The notes beneath the pieces are model-generated. The model searched no databases. It saw only the letters and a program-made list of their open reading frames with translations, and had not been told where the DNA came from. DNA of 46,006 nucleotides from Glaciecola sp964446865 (lineage in GTDB: Bacteria > Pseudomonadota > Gammaproteobacteria > Enterobacterales > Alteromonadaceae), in assembly GCA_964446865.1 (NCBI GenBank), contig CAYURD010000023.1, positions 1 to 46,006 on the forward strand, in the 5' to 3' direction. The translations under genes and the position numbers were made by a program. This document shows positions 1-6,850 of the stretch, in pieces (the stretch's first letter is position 1; every line of letters begins with the position of its first letter).

Positions 1-536
1 AAAAAGCCAGCAGCTTTGCGTAAGAAGTTATACCCACTCGGGTCAGTCATCGACATCGGATTATTCAGTACATACGAATACCGATTATAATTCTGCGTAT
101 TCTCTGGTGCTTGAATAAACGGGTCGGCTTGCATAAATCGCCCGATGCTTGGGTCGTAAATGCGGCCTTTCATATGGATAATACCCACATCGTTGAGCAT
201 ATGATGGCCAGTATAACCTTGATGGCTTACTTCACTATAGGTGAAATTGCTTAAAAATGACGCCTGCTGCAATTTTGTTTGCTTGCCGAAGGGGTCGTAG
301 AGGCTTTGGCTGACCACATTGGCATGTTCATCGGTGATGAGTCCTACTGAGCCTTGGGTGTCTTTGTGAAGGTAATGGGTATCTTCACTGCCGTTACTGC
401 GCTGGGTAATGACCACGCTGCCGCCAAGCAAGTTGCATTCATCGAACAACGACCAATCACCCGTTGAATATGGAAATTCCTTTAGGAAGGTGTCCGGTTT
501 TACTTGACCAGAACAAATATACTTTCTCTTGTATTC
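1..536 (-). CDS. RHS repeat-associated core fragment, partial at left edge
   Basis: The minus strand is open from 536 to the window edge and carries the RHS-associated core: THYLHKDTQGSVGLIT, LYDPFGKQ, YDPSIGRFMQADP, NRYSYVLNNP, then DPSGY near the edge. In RHS/YD-repeat proteins this core closes the beta-cocoon shell, and the variable toxin domain follows directly; here that domain lies outside the window. There is no ATG in the first part of the frame, and the long N-terminal YD-repeat region is missing. Recognisable homology starts at about LLGGSVVITQRS (near 445-410). The ~35 residues before it look unrelated to RHS, which suggests a recombination junction. I read it as a displaced C-terminal module, not a complete rhs gene. 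It could be expressed only after recombination with a full-length rhs gene. Family assignment is firm; expression is doubtful. Confidence 0.85.
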
Positions 537-596
537 TCAAATGCGCATAAATGTGAGCAGTAGATAAATCATCATGTCAAAATTAACTATGCCAAT

Positions 597-1040
597 TCAA
601 ATAACACTATTTCCCGTATAGCATCGTTTTGCGTCTGTTTTACCTTCATTGACGATGTATTTAGATATACTTTTAATGTCGTAGAAGATTTTAAGGCGAT
701 CGTCTGCTCGCAAGAATTTTGCATGCACAGTAACATAGCCATCTAGACAGTCCGTAAAATCTAGACTCTCATCGTGATAAGAAATGTTTATACCTCTGAA
801 AACCATCATATTGTCGGCATCTTCTTTGTATGGAACTAAAAATACCGAGTCAAAAATATCTGGTTCTTTGAACAAGTAACCGAAAACAACCACAGACTTT
901 TCTGAATAGTCACTAGTAGTCAATAGAGAATAAATATCTACTATATGATCATCTTCTTGGCGCTCTTCCGAGCACCCAGGTATAAAGAAGAACAGAATCG
1001 ATACGCAAATGATGCTGACTTGTTTTGCTGTTTTATCCAT
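597..1040 (-). CDS. small lipoprotein, candidate immunity protein of the neighbouring RHS toxin tip
   Basis: This 147-residue protein starts at an ATG with AGGAAGG a few bases upstream. It has a basic start, a hydrophobic stretch and the lipobox-like IPGC with Cys23, followed by Ser, so it should be a lipoprotein, probably at the outer membrane. The mature part alternates short beta-like segments (SVVVFGYLF, VFLVPYK, GYVTVHAKFL) in a pattern that could be an OB-like barrel. I recognise no named family. It lies directly downstream of, and overlaps by 100 bases, the orphan RHS tip. That is the position immunity genes occupy in RHS and CDI loci, so an immunity role is inferred from position only. 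A periplasmic immunity protein would imply a toxin acting in the envelope. Confidence 0.6.
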   Translation of the reverse strand: MDKTAKQVSIICVSILFFFIPGCSEERQEDDHIVDIYSLLTTSDYSEKSVVVFGYLFKEPDIFDSVFLVPYKEDADNMMVFRGINISYHDESLDFTDCLDGYVTVHAKFLRADDRLKIFYDIKSISKYIVNEGKTDAKRCYTGNSVI

Positions 1041-1672
1041 TTTCCTTCCTGATATTGCAAATGTGTTAAGGATTCATTTGCCACTGACCAAATGTGCACG
1101 CCAGTGACTTTATTGGCTGCTAGATTTGATAGATTTGGGTAATTACCATTCTCGGGCTGCACGTATACTGCATCCGAGACTCTGTCAAACGGTATTCTAT
1201 CTGTTATCATTCCGCAAAACCATCCAAATGAAGGAGCTGATTCTGCTCCTCCAAACGAACCGGTATTGGTATCTGTAAATTTAACGGCGTTGTAGTTAAC
1301 TTTTCCATCGGTATAGTATTGTTTCGTGCCGTCTTCATTTGTCACTTCGTACACGTAAGTCCCTTCTGTGACTATTGTAGATAGTGCATCACGATCCTTA
1401 CTACTCTTGTATTTTTCTTTAACATCTGTGACACCTCGTTTGATTACTTCTTCTCTCGTTGTAAGCCTAAAGTTTCCTACCTGATTAAACCGATACTGAA
1501 ACACCGCTGTCTGCGCACCATTCGCAAATTTCCCACCCGATAATTTTGAAACCGTGCTGCCAATGACCGCTGACACCAAAGTACCATAGAAGATTTGATT
1601 ACCTGTGAGATAGGTCCCTTCAGGTAAAAACGCAACACTCGCGGCTTTGGTAAATAATATTAATTTGATTTT
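941..1672 (-). CDS. orphan RHS C-terminal toxin tip (no N-terminal RHS shell)
   Basis: The frame is open from just after a TAA at 1673-1675 and has no ATG near its beginning; a TTG at 1579 is the first plausible alternative start. The first ~60 residues match the end of RHS shells, with FLPEGTYLTGNQIFYGTLVS and then SGGKFANGAQTAVFQYRFN, the conserved segment just before RHS toxin domains. The following ~178 residues would be the variable toxin; I do not recognise its family. The last ~33 codons are read from inside the lipoprotein gene in another frame. A TAA in a neighbouring frame sits just before the lipoprotein start, so the original stop may have been lost by a frameshift. Such tips are usually silent until recombined onto a complete rhs gene. 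Confidence 0.65.
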   Translation of the reverse strand, partial: KIKLILFTKAASVAFLPEGTYLTGNQIFYGTLVSAVIGSTVSKLSGGKFANGAQTAVFQYRFNQVGNFRLTTREEVIKRGVTDVKEKYKSSKDRDALSTIVTEGTYVYEVTNEDGTKQYYTDGKVNYNAVKFTDTNTGSFGGAESAPSFGWFCGMITDRIPFDRVSDAVYVQPENGNYPNLSNLAANKVTGVHIWSVANESLTHLQYQEGKWIKQQNKSASFAYRFCSSLYLGARKSAKKMII

Positions 1673-1708
1673 TTAATCGTACATACATTCTAGAGTAATT
1701 GAGATTTC

Positions 1709-2095
1709 TCATTTTCTTGATGCTAACAATTCTTCTAAAGTTCGTGGTGTATTTGACAATGATTCTCCGGAGTCAATAAGTAGACCTAATTCCAGTTTTG
1801 CTTTAATGAAAATTTTTTGTGACCAAGCTGTACAACAGAAGTTTTCTTCGCGACATCTTTTTGCAATCAATTCGGCATCACCTTTATATAATTCGAAATA
1901 CTCTGGTGGACAAAATTGATGTGCCACAATCTTCGATGTCTTAAACCTAAATTCTTTCGAAGAAAAATTGACCCATAACTCACCTAATAAAACGTCTTGA
2001 GTGCCGCTTTCACTAAAGTCAGGTGAGTATACTTTAATAATTTTGTGTTGTTTTTTGTGCTCTATTGTCTTGAATGTGAGATGTACTAAACTCAT
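1709..2095 (-). CDS. hypothetical protein, 128 aa, next to RHS modules
   Basis: The protein starts MSLVHLTFKT and ends EELLASRK. A longer reading from 2215 would run through the rpmBG terminator hairpin at 2163-2188, so I chose the internal ATG at 2095, where an AAGG lies ~10 bases upstream. There is no signal peptide, membrane segment or motif that I recognise. The middle holds several Cys residues (HQFCPPEYF, REENFCCTAW), which might bind metal. It lies between the ribosomal operon and the orphan RHS tip on the same strand, so it could be an immunity protein left from a lost tip. That is inference from position only. Confidence 0.55.
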   Translation of the reverse strand: MSLVHLTFKTIEHKKQHKIIKVYSPDFSESGTQDVLLGELWVNFSSKEFRFKTSKIVAHQFCPPEYFELYKGDAELIAKRCREENFCCTAWSQKIFIKAKLELGLLIDSGESLSNTPRTLEELLASRK

Positions 2096-2162
2096 AGACC
2101 TATTGCCTTGGATAAAATGAACTAAAGCCGTATTAAATTCAAAAACCCTATATTGAGAAAAC

Positions 2163-2188
2163 AAAAAACCCAGCCTAAGCTGGGTTTT
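2163..2188 (-). terminator. rho-independent terminator of rpmBG
   Basis: AAAACCCAGC, CTAA and GCTGGGTTTT form a perfect 10-bp stem with a 4-base loop. Read leftward it ends in a T run. It lies ~135 bases past the rpmG stop and before the unrelated 128-residue gene. Because both sides carry an A/T tract it could also work in the other direction. Confidence 0.85.
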
Positions 2189-2323
2189 AATACTTAAACA
2201 AGTTATGTGAAACAAATTTTCAAGTAACAGTTTGTGGAGACAAATTAACCATGAATTTGCTCACATGACTTTGTGTTTTTAATGCTCGGCTCAATCTAGC
2301 CAAACTCAAAAACAAAAAACGCT

Positions 2324-2479
2324 TTACTTGATTTTTGCTTCTTTAAACATCACGTGCTGGCGAATTTTTGGATCAAACTTTTTGATTTCCATTTTACCAG
2401 GCATGTTGCGCTTGTTTTTGTCGGTAGTGTAGTAAAAACCAGTACCGGCACTTGAAACTAATTTGATTTTATCACGCAT
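2324..2479 (-). CDS. rpmG: 50S ribosomal protein bL33
   Basis: This 51-residue protein runs from MRDKIKLVSSAGTGFYYT to the end EAKIK and has the bL33 segments YTTDKNKRN and KMEIKKFDP. It is a small component of the large ribosomal subunit near the E site. The usual zinc-binding cysteines of the C+ form are absent, so this is the zinc-independent (C-) type. It is the second gene of rpmB-rpmG, 11 bases after the rpmB stop, and the hairpin at 2163-2188 follows it. AAGGAAGC upstream of the ATG serves as ribosome binding site. Confidence 0.97.
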   Translation of the reverse strand: MRDKIKLVSSAGTGFYYTTDKNKRNMPGKMEIKKFDPKIRQHVMFKEAKIK

Positions 2480-2490
2480 TGTAAGCTTCC

Positions 2491-2727
2491 TTAGATTTTC
2501 TCGCCACGAGCACGGATGTCAGTTAATACTGCATCAATACCTTTCTTATCGATGATGCGCATACCTTTGGTAGATATTTTAAGCTTCACGAAACGATTCT
2601 CGCTCTCAACCCAAAAGCGGTGAGAATGAAGATTTGGTAAAAAACGACGACGAGTCGCGTTTCTTGCGTGTGAACGGTTGTTACCTACCGCTGGACGCTT
2701 ACCAGTTACTATACATACTTTAGACAT
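2491..2727 (-). CDS. rpmB: 50S ribosomal protein bL28
   Basis: This 78-residue protein is equal in length to Escherichia coli bL28 and close to it in sequence: SKVCIVTGKRP, NNRSHARNATRRRFLPN, HRFWVE and IDKKGIDAVL. The start is the ATG at 2727, preceded by GGAGA at a good distance; an upstream in-frame start at 2763 would add 12 residues foreign to the family. It is the first gene of the rpmB-rpmG operon, transcribed leftward, with the promoter presumably in 2728-2900. The neighbour order to radC and coaBC is the standard gammaproteobacterial one. Confidence 0.98.
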   Translation of the reverse strand: MSKVCIVTGKRPAVGNNRSHARNATRRRFLPNLHSHRFWVESENRFVKLKISTKGMRIIDKKGIDAVLTDIRARGEKI

Positions 2728-2988
2728 TTTTGTCTCCAGAACAACTGTTATGCCGTTTAACATCGCTGAACATGTTTATTACAATATCGCGGTCAAACGT
2801 GGTTAATTAAGAGGGCGCATTTTATACAGTAATTGAGCTAAAAATACAAACAATTTCGTGTAAAAAGTCTTAAATATTTCGCTTCTATTTGCCAACTTTT
2901 AACTCTACGCAGCCGCCAACAGTAGTTCCGCCTTTCAATAAGACAATATAAACCTTTGTTATTATTGGCTTATTTAGAATATTCGGTA

Positions 2989-3663
2989 TTACAAAAGACC
3001 GCGCTGAGCAAAAGAAACGGCACACGAGTGACCAATCACAAAATGATCAAGCACAGTCACATCAATCAATGCAAAAGCCTGCTTTATCCGCTGCGTGATT
3101 TGTATATCAGCTTGAGAAGGCTCTGCGACACCCGATGGATGATTGTGCGCCAGTATAACCGCTGCAGCGTTGTCGTCCATAGCTTGTTTGACTAGCTCTC
3201 TCGGATAAACAGCGGCACTGTTGATTGTGCCTTTAAACATCTCTCTGTAAGCGATTAATTGATGCTGGCTATCAAGTAGTAACATCGCAAACACTTCGCG
3301 CTTATGAGACGCTAATTGCGCCCTTAAGTAGTCTGATGCAGATTCGGCACACGTAAAGCTAGACTGCTGAGAAAGTTGCTCTGCCATGCCACGTTTAAAT
3401 AACTCGACGCAAGCTTGTAATAATGCAAACTTTGCCTCTCCTAAACCAACTTGTTTCATTACATGCTTCTGAGAGGCTAAAAATAGCGCTTGTACGCCAC
3501 CAAATTGCACGATCGCCTGTTTTGCTAGCTCAACTGCCGTTTTACCTTTTACGCCCGTGTTAATCAATATAGCGAGCAATTCGGCATCGGATAGCGTTTG
3601 TGCACCAAACTGCAATAGCTTTTCGCGAGGCCGCTCTTGTTTTGGCCACTGTTGTATTTTCAT
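2989..3663 (-). CDS. radC: RadC family JAMM/MPN+ domain protein
   Basis: This is a 224-residue protein. The N-terminal half has a helix-hairpin-helix-like region (LSDAELLAILINTGV). The C-terminal half is the RadC JAB1/MPN domain with the complete JAMM metal site HNHPSG...S..D (AHNHPSG, SQAD) and ends FVIGHSCAVSFAQRGLL. The ATG at 3663 follows AAGGA; a TTG one codon upstream is less likely. RadC proteins were once linked to recombinational repair, but the chromosomal gene has no firmly established role; JAMM domains are metallopeptidases or deubiquitinase-like enzymes. It is divergent from coaBC and convergent with nothing, as in most relatives. Confidence 0.95.
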   Translation of the reverse strand: MKIQQWPKQERPREKLLQFGAQTLSDAELLAILINTGVKGKTAVELAKQAIVQFGGVQALFLASQKHVMKQVGLGEAKFALLQACVELFKRGMAEQLSQQSSFTCAESASDYLRAQLASHKREVFAMLLLDSQHQLIAYREMFKGTINSAAVYPRELVKQAMDDNAAAVILAHNHPSGVAEPSQADIQITQRIKQAFALIDVTVLDHFVIGHSCAVSFAQRGLL

Positions 3664-3869
3664 CAATCCATTCCTTTGGGTTTATGATATTAAACTAGGT
3701 CACCTAAGACCTTTTAGTTCAAGTATCCATTTTTACTTAAGGTGCTTTTTCTGACTAGTTGTACTTTAGGATGTTTTACTGGTTTTCACGGAAATAACGG
3801 TTTCCATTCTTTAGCCAACAATGGTTTAATAATATGATTAATCTTTAACTGCGTACTTACAAATTGATT

Positions 3870-5096
3870 ATGTATCTTAAAAACAAAAACGTTTTATTAG
3901 GTATTTCTGGCGGCATTGCGGCGTATAAAACACCAGATCTTGTGCGCAAACTAACCGCGCAAGGTGCAAATGTACGTGTGGTATTGACTGAATCTGCCAC
4001 TCACTTTGTGAGCTCTTTGTCATTGCAAGCAGTCTCTGGCAACAAAGTAAGTACAAACTTACTCGACGAAGACGCGGAAGCCGGCATGGGTCACATTGAG
4101 TTAGCTCGTTGGGCTGACTATTTTCTGGTGGCACCAGCCACTGCAAACACTATTGCCAAGTTAGCTAATGGCTTAGCCGATGATTTATTAACCACCTTGG
4201 CACTAGCAACCACTGCGCCGGTTTTTATTGCACCGGCAATGAACCAACAAATGTGGGCGGCAAAAGCTACCACCAAAAATATGCAAACACTCCTTGATTA
4301 CAATGCCCATATATTAGGCCCCGCAGCCGGTGAACAAGCATGTGGTGACTTAGGCTATGGCCGAATGCTAGAGCCTGAAGAATTGGCCGATGAACTTGTC
4401 AAGTTTGCCCAAAAAACAGACGATGCATCTGCATCTAACCACAGCCAGCTTTTCTTGGGTAAAAACATCATGATCACCGCTGGCCCTACTCGCGAAGCGA
4501 TTGATCCTGTGCGCTACATCAGCAATCACAGTTCGGGTAAAATGGGCTTTGCAATCGCAAAGGCGGCGGTTGCCTTGGGCGCAAATGTAACACTTGTCGC
4601 TGGCCCCGTTAATTTAGATACCCCCGAACAAGTAAACCGCACAGACGTAATTAGTGCACAAGATATGTTAGAAGCAGTGCATAGCGACATCGCTAAACAA
4701 GACATCTTTATTGCCTGCGCCGCGGTGGCTGATTATAAAATAGACGCCGTTGCCGAACAAAAAATGAAAAAACAAGGCGATGCGATTAGCCTAGAACTCA
4801 CGCAAAACCCAGATATTTTAAAATCAGTTTCGTTTTTAGATAAGCCACCTTTCACCGTTGGTTTTGCTGCCGAGACGCAAAACGTTGAAACCTATGCAAA
4901 ATCTAAATTAGATAAGAAAAAACTGAACATGATAGCAGCCAATGATGTATCAAATTCAGAATTAGGCTTTAATTCTGATCGAAACGCGCTTATAGTTTTA
5001 AGTAAATCAAACACGCAGCATTTAGCTCCGAATAGTAAAGACTTACTTGCACTGGAGCTACTTAAAATAGTGCACAAGGAATTTAATAACAGCTAA
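3870..5096 (+). CDS. coaBC: bifunctional phosphopantothenoylcysteine decarboxylase / phosphopantothenate-cysteine ligase
   Basis: This 408-residue cytosolic enzyme makes 4'-phosphopantetheine in coenzyme A synthesis. It first joins cysteine to 4'-phosphopantothenate (CoaB, C-terminal half) and then decarboxylates the product with FMN (CoaC, N-terminal half). CoaC residues sit at the same numbers as in Escherichia coli: His75 in MGHIELARWAD, Asn125 in APAMNQQMW and Cys158 in EQACGDLGYGRM. CoaB shows ITAGPTREAIDPVRYISN, NHSSGKMG and KKLNMIAANDVS. The ATG at 3870 gives the usual start MYLKNKNVLLGISGG; a TTG two codons earlier is unnecessary. No clear Shine-Dalgarno sequence is visible. slmA follows after 50 bases, without dut in between. 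Confidence 0.97.
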   Translation: MYLKNKNVLLGISGGIAAYKTPDLVRKLTAQGANVRVVLTESATHFVSSLSLQAVSGNKVSTNLLDEDAEAGMGHIELARWADYFLVAPATANTIAKLANGLADDLLTTLALATTAPVFIAPAMNQQMWAAKATTKNMQTLLDYNAHILGPAAGEQACGDLGYGRMLEPEELADELVKFAQKTDDASASNHSQLFLGKNIMITAGPTREAIDPVRYISNHSSGKMGFAIAKAAVALGANVTLVAGPVNLDTPEQVNRTDVISAQDMLEAVHSDIAKQDIFIACAAVADYKIDAVAEQKMKKQGDAISLELTQNPDILKSVSFLDKPPFTVGFAAETQNVETYAKSKLDKKKLNMIAANDVSNSELGFNSDRNALIVLSKSNTQHLAPNSKDLLALELLKIVHKEFNNS

Positions 5097-5146
5097 AACT
5101 CACATTATTGAGTGGCTCGTTATTCAGACAAAGAAGAACTATTACC

Positions 5147-5737
5147 ATGCCAGCAGCAAAAAAACCAAACCGTAAAGCGCAAATACTACAGTCTTTAGCC
5201 GGAATGCTAGAACATAACCACGGCAACCGTATTACGACCGCCAAATTAGCCGAAAACGTCGGCGTATCAGAAGCAGCACTGTATCGACACTTTCCAAGCA
5301 AAGCGAGAATGTTTGAAGGCTTAATTGAGTTTGTTGAAAACACGCTATATTCGCGCATCAACAAAATACTCGAAGAAGAAAAAGAAGCAGATGTGCGTTG
5401 CCAGCTCATTTTGCATTTAATCTTAGGTTTTGCTGAAAAAAATCCCGGCATAAGCCGTATTTTAAATGGTGATGCTCTACAAGGTGAGCAAGAGCGTCTT
5501 CGCGAGCGCATTGCAGAACTTTTCGAACGCATTGAGGTTCAACTGAAACAAATACTTCGTGAACGCAAGTTGCGCGAAGGCAAAGCACTAAACGTAGACG
5601 AAGCAATACTCGCTAATTTACTAATATGTTTTGCAGACGGTCGAATCAACCAGTTTGTTCGCAGTAAATTTAATCGCAAACCCACCTTTCAGTTTGGTGA
5701 AAGTTGGGCATTGATTAAAAATTATCACTTAAGTTAA
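5147..5737 (+). CDS. slmA: nucleoid occlusion factor SlmA (TetR family)
   Basis: This 196-residue protein matches SlmA in length and sequence. The start MPAAKKPNRKAQILQSLAGMLE is followed by the TetR helix-turn-helix (RITTAKLAENVGVSEAALYRHFPSKARMF cut short here: VGVSEAALYRHFPSK) and the C-terminal segment FADGRINQFVRSKF. SlmA binds chromosomal SBS sites and blocks FtsZ assembly over the nucleoid. The ATG at 5147 gives the family's usual start; an in-frame TTG at 5108 would add a foreign extension. It probably shares a transcript with coaBC. In Escherichia coli dut lies between the two and pyrE follows slmA; neither is seen here. Confidence 0.96.
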   Translation: MPAAKKPNRKAQILQSLAGMLEHNHGNRITTAKLAENVGVSEAALYRHFPSKARMFEGLIEFVENTLYSRINKILEEEKEADVRCQLILHLILGFAEKNPGISRILNGDALQGEQERLRERIAELFERIEVQLKQILRERKLREGKALNVDEAILANLLICFADGRINQFVRSKFNRKPTFQFGESWALIKNYHLS

Positions 5738-5784
5738 GCTCGCCAGTTAATTTAGCAACCATTAATGTTGTGAACAACGCCTCG

Positions 5785-5987
5785 CGTCATTCCCGCGAAG
5801 GCGCAATACTGTTCGCTTAAGACTTCCTCGTCATCCTCGCGAATGCGGGGACCTGGTTGATGTTCATGAAAAACTTTATAAAACATGTGCTTATCAAATG
5901 TCGGTTGGCTCCAAAGAGGTTCCCGCCTTCGCGGGAATGACGTAATTAATGCTTAAGCCAACAGTATTGCGCTTCCGCGAGGACGGC
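5785..5987. repeat. composite palindromic (REP-like) repeat cluster
   Basis: Four related palindromic units occupy most of the slmA-CHRD gap. The two outer units (about 5785-5823 and 5950-5987) are inverted copies of each other and carry the tail CGCAATACTGTT plus TTAAG. The two inner units (5829-5860 and 5915-5942) are also inverted copies, of the type GTCATTCCCGCGAAGGCGGG, ending ACCTGG or ACCTC. The whole could fold into a long imperfect hairpin. The same modules recur at 15691-15906. No coding capacity is seen. Confidence 0.8.
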
Positions 5988-5999
5988 GGTATTGAAAAC

Positions 6000-6566
6000 C
6001 TAAAACAATAAGCGCTTTCTTTTAAATAATAAAACAATACCAAAACACGTCATTAATGCGATTCCCGGCGCCGAAACTCGAGCTAACTGCCCTCTCACTT
6101 CACCCGAACCATAATCCAGTGTATGAAGATTCAAGTATAGGTTCCCCATATTCAGTTCAGCAATAAGCGAATCATCAAATGCTAAGCCACTCACGCTAAC
6201 ACTAATCCCTGACATTGTTTCAGCAAAATAACTTTCTAAGCTAAAGGGCAACACAACACCACCGTTTGAACCAGCGGGCGCATTGTGGATATGAAAAGGT
6301 CCTGCATTTCCAAACATTAAACCGCCGCTTGGAAACGTAATATCTTGTAAAAAGATACCGTCGATGGTGGCTTCTAGACTTAACATCATTGTATCGGTAT
6401 CAAAGCTTAACATTGCCATTCCCATCGAATCACTTGGATTGGGATTAGAAGGGCCCACTTCTTGTGCGTAATCTAATATAGCAGTAGCCTTTATGACCTC
6501 TGCATTTGAGACGCTTGCCATAGCAAAGCTCGCTATTATTAGGCCGATTTTGAGTATTTTTTGCAT
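6000..6566 (-). CDS. exported CHRD domain protein with PEP-CTERM-like (VSAP) tail
   Basis: This 188-residue protein has a signal peptide (MQKILKIGLIIASFAMASVSNA). A CHRD domain of ~120 residues follows, seen in EVGPSNPNP, GPFHIHNAPAGSNGGVV, LYLNLHT and GSGEVRGQLARV. CHRD domains occur in chordin and in bacterial surface proteins; their function in bacteria is not established. The C-terminus is tripartite: VSAPG, then the hydrophobic IALMTCFGIVLLF, then the basic KRKRLLF. That is the shape of a PEP-CTERM-type sorting signal, with VSAP in place of VPEP. An exosortase would cleave there and pass the protein to the cell surface. No exosortase is in the window. The long AT-rich gap 6567-6850 separates it from the divergent cyclase gene. 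Confidence 0.85.
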   Translation of the reverse strand: MQKILKIGLIIASFAMASVSNAEVIKATAILDYAQEVGPSNPNPSDSMGMAMLSFDTDTMMLSLEATIDGIFLQDITFPSGGLMFGNAGPFHIHNAPAGSNGGVVLPFSLESYFAETMSGISVSVSGLAFDDSLIAELNMGNLYLNLHTLDYGSGEVRGQLARVSAPGIALMTCFGIVLLFKRKRLLF

Positions 6567-6850
6567 CGTAAATCCTTTATTTATTTTTATTCAACACACG
6601 TAAAGCGTAGTTGATAAACGTCATTATTTCCTTCATTCCATAAATTAATTATTTTTTTGGTTTAAGATTCTTTACGCTTTATGTAAAAAATAAACTATCT
6701 CTGAACTAATCAAGTAAAAATAATAGGTAAAAATACATATTTATTGGTGAGCAATGTCAAGCAAGAAAAGAGATAGTGCCTTACTTTAAATAAAGTATCT
6801 TATTGATATGCCGATATTTTTTATGAATTCACTAAGGTGTACAAAATAGA

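Noticed and set aside
2096..2215. Longer start for the 128-residue protein
   Set aside because: The extension would be encoded by the rpmBG terminator hairpin at 2163-2188.
2956..3195. Plus-strand frame inside radC
   Set aside because: Antisense to a well-conserved gene and with no family resemblance or ribosome binding site.
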